From JADFJB01 sp964464595 (GTDB lineage Bacteria > Zhuqueibacterota > JdFR-76 > DREG01), in assembly GCA_964464595.1 (NCBI GenBank), contig CAYXGW010000126.1, positions 1 through 17,021 on the forward strand: DNA of 17,021 bases. Reading direction: 5' to 3'. Below, one piece after another: positions 15,175-17,021 of this stretch; position 1 is the first letter of the stretch, and each line of letters starts with the position of its first letter. The position numbers and the translations under genes were made by a program. The notes below the pieces were generated by a model. The model was not told the origin of the DNA. It saw only the letters and a list, made by a program, of their open reading frames with translations, and ran no database searches.

Positions 15175-15651
15175 TTGACGGGGTTGCTTATCGGCTGTAG
15201 CTCTTCTTCAGAACCACAGCTAGAAGAAAACAAGGCGGTTGTGCAGAGCTTCATCGAGGCAATCAATAACCGGGATTTCAACACGCTCGATGAACTTGTG
15301 GACCCCAATCTGGTGCGGCATAGCCAAGCAACACCGGGCATTAACGTACGTAGCCTGGACGATTTTAAGCAGTTTCTGCGACAGGATTTGGAGACCTTCC
15401 CGGATGCGCATCAGGAGGTGAATATGATGATCGCAGAGGGAGACAAGGTCGCTCTTTACATGACGCTTACGGGTACCCAAGAGGGAGCAATGGGACCCTA
15501 TTTGGCCTCTGGAAAGAAAGTTGACGTGAGATTTCTAGGTATATTGCGGATCGATGGGGGAAAAATCGCGGAGATGTGGGTAGAGTGGGACAACATCAAT
15601 ATCTTGACGCAGCTTGGTCACTTTCCCCTACCGGGGGAGGGTGAGCAGTAA
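15175..15651 (+). CDS. SnoaL-like (ester cyclase family) protein, possible truncated lipoprotein
   Basis: This 158-residue protein of the SnoaL/NTF2-like fold is close in form to the 'ester cyclase' group: VVQSFIEAINNRDFNTLDEL, LVRHS, FKQFLRQDLETFPDAHQEV, VALYMTLTGTQEG, and WVEWDNINILTQLG. Family members are often small isomerases, cyclases or binding proteins; the substrate here is unknown. The N-terminus LLIGCSSSSE looks like a lipobox with cysteine 8, but only seven residues precede it and an in-frame TAA lies just upstream (15166-15168). The only start is TTG at 15175, so the lipoprotein signal is probably truncated. The base composition is more GC-rich than the left part of the window. 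The gene stands alone and fits a cassette origin. Confidence 0.7.
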   Translation: MTGLLIGCSSSSEPQLEENKAVVQSFIEAINNRDFNTLDELVDPNLVRHSQATPGINVRSLDDFKQFLRQDLETFPDAHQEVNMMIAEGDKVALYMTLTGTQEGAMGPYLASGKKVDVRFLGILRIDGGKIAEMWVEWDNINILTQLGHFPLPGEGEQ

Positions 15652-15658
15652 GCTATCA

Positions 15659-15693
15659 CCGGTTAGGTTGTGAGGTGGCTGCGCCTAACCTGG
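15659..15693. other. Inverted repeat after the SnoaL-like gene
   Basis: GGTTAGG (15661-15667) and CCTAACC (15684-15690) are exact reverse complements, extended by CC and GG with one bulged base, around a 16-nt loop. The boxes GTTAGGT and GCCTAAC match the integron R' and R'' consensus forms, but in the order found between two attC sites rather than within one. No T-tract follows. It could be a weak terminator, an attC relic, or chance. Confidence 0.35.
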
Positions 15694-15829
15694 GCTCAAC
15701 GGTTTTGCCTGTTTGCAGCGCATGTGTCTCGGTGCTACTTTGAGAGGATGTGCCGCCCACGGCTGAGTGTTTTCGTTATAAACCATGTAAGATAATAACC
15801 GTACGTTACGTATTTTAAGGAGCAGAAAA

Positions 15830-16345
15830 ATGGGAAAATTGGATATTAAACAAACTATTGAGGTTGAGACGAATGCTTCCAAAACATGGGAAGTAATCGG
15901 GCCGAATTTTCTGAATATTGCTGGCTGGGCTCGGGGCGTTCATAAGTCCTGGGACAACGAAATTGCCGCAAAGAACTTCAGTGACGCACCTTCCGGCGGG
16001 CGGCACTGTGATGCGGCTGGGCTTGGCAAGCTTGATGAGGAAATCCTGCATTACGATGCAGAAAAATATGAGATTACCTGGTCGGCCAGCGGAGAGAAAT
16101 TACCGGGCTTTATTTCGGGGCTGCAAAATGCGCTTGTTGTTGAAGCGATTGATGAAAACAGCTGCCGGGCAACATCGAATATTACGGCGAACACAAGTGG
16201 GTTACGGGGATTTTTACTGGGTCCGATATTGAAAAAGAGTTTTTCGAAAGTCCTCGGTGGATTTCTGCACGATTGGAAGACATACGCGGAAACGGGTCAA
16301 GTTTCGGAGACAAAACAAAGAGAACTTGCTAAAGCAGAGAAGTAG
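15830..16345 (+). CDS. SRPBCC (polyketide cyclase/START-like) family protein
   Basis: This 171-residue protein has the SRPBCC helix-grip pattern: an opening strand with an alternating polar motif (KLDIKQTIEVETNASKTWEV), then IGPNFLNIAGWARGVHKSWD, a central RHCDAAGLGKLDEEILHYD, a later strand pair YEITWSASGEKLPGFI and NALVVEAIDENSCRA, and a long C-terminal helix SFSKVLGGFLHDWKTYAETG. Members bind hydrophobic ligands, and the specific function cannot be assigned. The ATG has AAGGAG 7 nt upstream. The gene is alone on the + strand between the SnoaL-like gene and copy B of the duplicated segment. Confidence 0.8.
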   Translation: MGKLDIKQTIEVETNASKTWEVIGPNFLNIAGWARGVHKSWDNEIAAKNFSDAPSGGRHCDAAGLGKLDEEILHYDAEKYEITWSASGEKLPGFISGLQNALVVEAIDENSCRATSNITANTSGLRGFLLGPILKKSFSKVLGGFLHDWKTYAETGQVSETKQRELAKAEK

Positions 16346-16390
16346 AAATTAAGCATGAGTTTATCAAAATAACAACAGCTTATAACAATG

Positions 16391-16747
16391 CGTGCCGTTG
16401 ACTCGCCAGCAGCATGAAATTCTTGGGTTGTCTCTGCACAAAATCGCTGTGTATACTGAATTGAATCTCACGCAGAGTTTCTGCGTAGCGTTAATATAGA
16501 TGAAAAACTCGTTCAGACATTGGAACAGGATTACACCCAAGCCGAATTATCCGAGCAAGATCGCGCTATGTTGGACTATGCGGTAAAGTTAACAAAAGAT
16601 GCAACCAAGGTTCATCCGGGCGATTATGAAAAGCTTAGATCGGTTGGTTTTGACGATACGGCAATATTACAAATTACTTTGATTGCCTCCTGGTTTAATT
16701 ACATTAATCGGGCTGCAGATGCGTTGGGTGTTGGGAGGGAAGGATAA
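16391..16747 (+). pseudogene. Partial, frameshifted copy of the AhpD-like selenoprotein gene
   Basis: Homology to the first copy starts at TGCCGTTGAC, about residue 71, so the N-terminal 70 residues are missing. A 4-nt deletion near 16424 breaks the frame between LTRQQHEIL and VVSAQNRCVY. In the CVYU frame an upstream TGA at 16415 leaves no start codon. The rest is intact: TGA 16457-16459 follows CVY, then IESHAEFLRSVNIDEKL and a C-terminal half nearly identical to the first copy. The SECIS stem is identical. It may still yield the downstream 75 residues if translation restarts at TTG 16520, but this is doubtful. Confidence 0.8.
16470..16486 (+). promoter_or_regulatory. SECIS-like stem-loop in the partial copy
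   Basis: The stem ACGCAGA/TCTGCGT and GTT loop are identical to those of the intact gene, again with the loop 18 nt after the TGA. The bases just after the stem differ (AGCG against CGTG). Confidence 0.6.
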
Positions 16748-16778
16748 AATACTAAATACAATAAACACTATATAGTAC

Positions 16779-16809
16779 TTGACTTTCCATCATATTGAAT
16801 TTACTTTTG
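16779..16809 (+). promoter_or_regulatory. Bacteroidota-type promoter motif before integrase remnant C
   Basis: TTG 16779-16781, 20-nt spacer, TACTTTTG 16802-16809. The arrangement equals that of copy A. TACAAT follows directly as an alternative -10 box. Confidence 0.4.
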
Positions 16810-16846
16810 TACAATTCCAAAATAAAATAAATCCATTGGGGAACCT

Positions 16847-17021
16847 ATGGAAAAATTGCAGCAGACAGTTTCACAATCTCGAAAACCAAAATTGTTGGAT
16901 CAGATCCGGATGACTATACGAACAAAACACTATAGCATTCGGCAGAGGAAGCGTATATTCAACAACCGAACTGTGCAGGAGTTGCTGGGGCATCAAAACG
17001 TCAACACAACCATGATTTACA
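16847..17021 (+). pseudogene. Integron-type integrase remnant C, N- and C-terminal ends joined
   Basis: The frame opens MEKLQQTVSQSR, then KPKLLDQIRMTIRTKHYSI, the N-terminal signature of integron integrases. After SIR, one base is missing compared with the expected TEEAYI. About 10 codons later the frame runs directly into RTVQELLGHQNVNTTMIYT, the extreme C-terminal signature of tyrosine recombinases (box II histidine in LLGH and the catalytic tyrosine region MIYT). The whole catalytic core between them is absent. The gene is therefore an internally deleted integrase and reaches the window edge, so its 3' end is not seen. Confidence 0.75.

Larger units (their letters stand above)
16391..16930 (+). 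repeat. Duplicated segment, copy B
   Basis: This is the second copy of the unit at 13192-13740. It joins on its left to the end of the SRPBCC gene region through sequence TTATAACAATGCGTG (about 16380-16392). On the right its match to copy A ends in the integrase start. Differences from copy A are mostly single substitutions, one 4-nt deletion at about 16424, a shorter spacer before the promoter, and retention of the 11 nt lost in copy A. Confidence 0.85.

Noticed and set aside
15220..15480. Minus-strand frame of 86 residues opposite the SnoaL-like gene
   Set aside because: It is antisense to a family-typical protein and lacks its own signals.
1..17021. CRISPR arrays, rRNA, tRNA, full insertion sequences
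   Set aside because: No regularly spaced repeats, no tRNA cloverleaf or rRNA-like stretches, and no transposase frame were seen on reading both strands.

Overview
The window looks like part of the chromosome of an AT-rich Gram-negative bacterium of the FCB kind (Bacteroidota, Calditrichota, KSB1 or relatives). This is an inference. It rests on short exported-protein leaders ending in FAQ or FTQ, an outer-membrane beta-barrel gene next to a LolA-like gene, few strong Shine-Dalgarno sites in the left part, and two copies of a promoter-like motif of the Bacteroidota form TTG-N20-TAnnTTTG. The species cannot be named from the sequence alone.

Layout. (1) Positions 267-5753, + strand: an envelope export operon. 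It has a periplasmic LolA-like carrier, two FtsX/LolC-type permeases, a LolD/MacB-type ATPase and an outer-membrane beta-barrel. Both large gaps inside it are filled by imperfect inverted repeats of a dispersed-repeat type. (2) 5818-6881, +: an AT-rich orphan XRE/HigA-like regulator, then a DUF1223 thioredoxin-fold gene broken by one extra base just before its CxxC motif. (3) 6995-8152, -: a self-inhibited-type Fic AMP-transferase, with a 48-bp near-perfect palindrome just upstream. (4) 8464-11323, -: an amino-acid catabolism operon of an Lrp/AsnC regulator, 4-hydroxyphenylpyruvate dioxygenase and a Cys/Met-metabolism PLP lyase. A perfect 11+5+11 inverted repeat lies at the lrp promoter. (5) 11663-13550, +: an APC amino-acid permease, translationally overlapped by an AhpD-like peroxidase-family gene.

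That last gene is the main find. It is split by a TGA exactly at the second residue of the CxxC active site. The frame continues in register on both sides, the joined product has the family's normal length, and a perfect stem-loop with a GUU loop lies 17 nt after the TGA. It is best read as one 189-residue selenoprotein with a CxxU motif.

(6) 13192-17021 is accessory. The 3' half of the selenoprotein gene, its downstream promoter-like motif and the start of an integron-type tyrosine recombinase gene occur twice (13192-13740 and 16391-16930). A third integrase scrap lies at 14989-15070. Between the copies are three unrelated single genes (SGNH hydrolase-like, SnoaL-like, SRPBCC), all on the + strand. 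A 75-bp folded site with the attC hallmark (all 17 right-arm bases paired, three extrahelical bases on the left arm) directly follows the first. This looks like a decayed integron cassette region next to, and partly copied from, a selenoprotein-integrase locus. No rRNA, tRNA or CRISPR array was seen.
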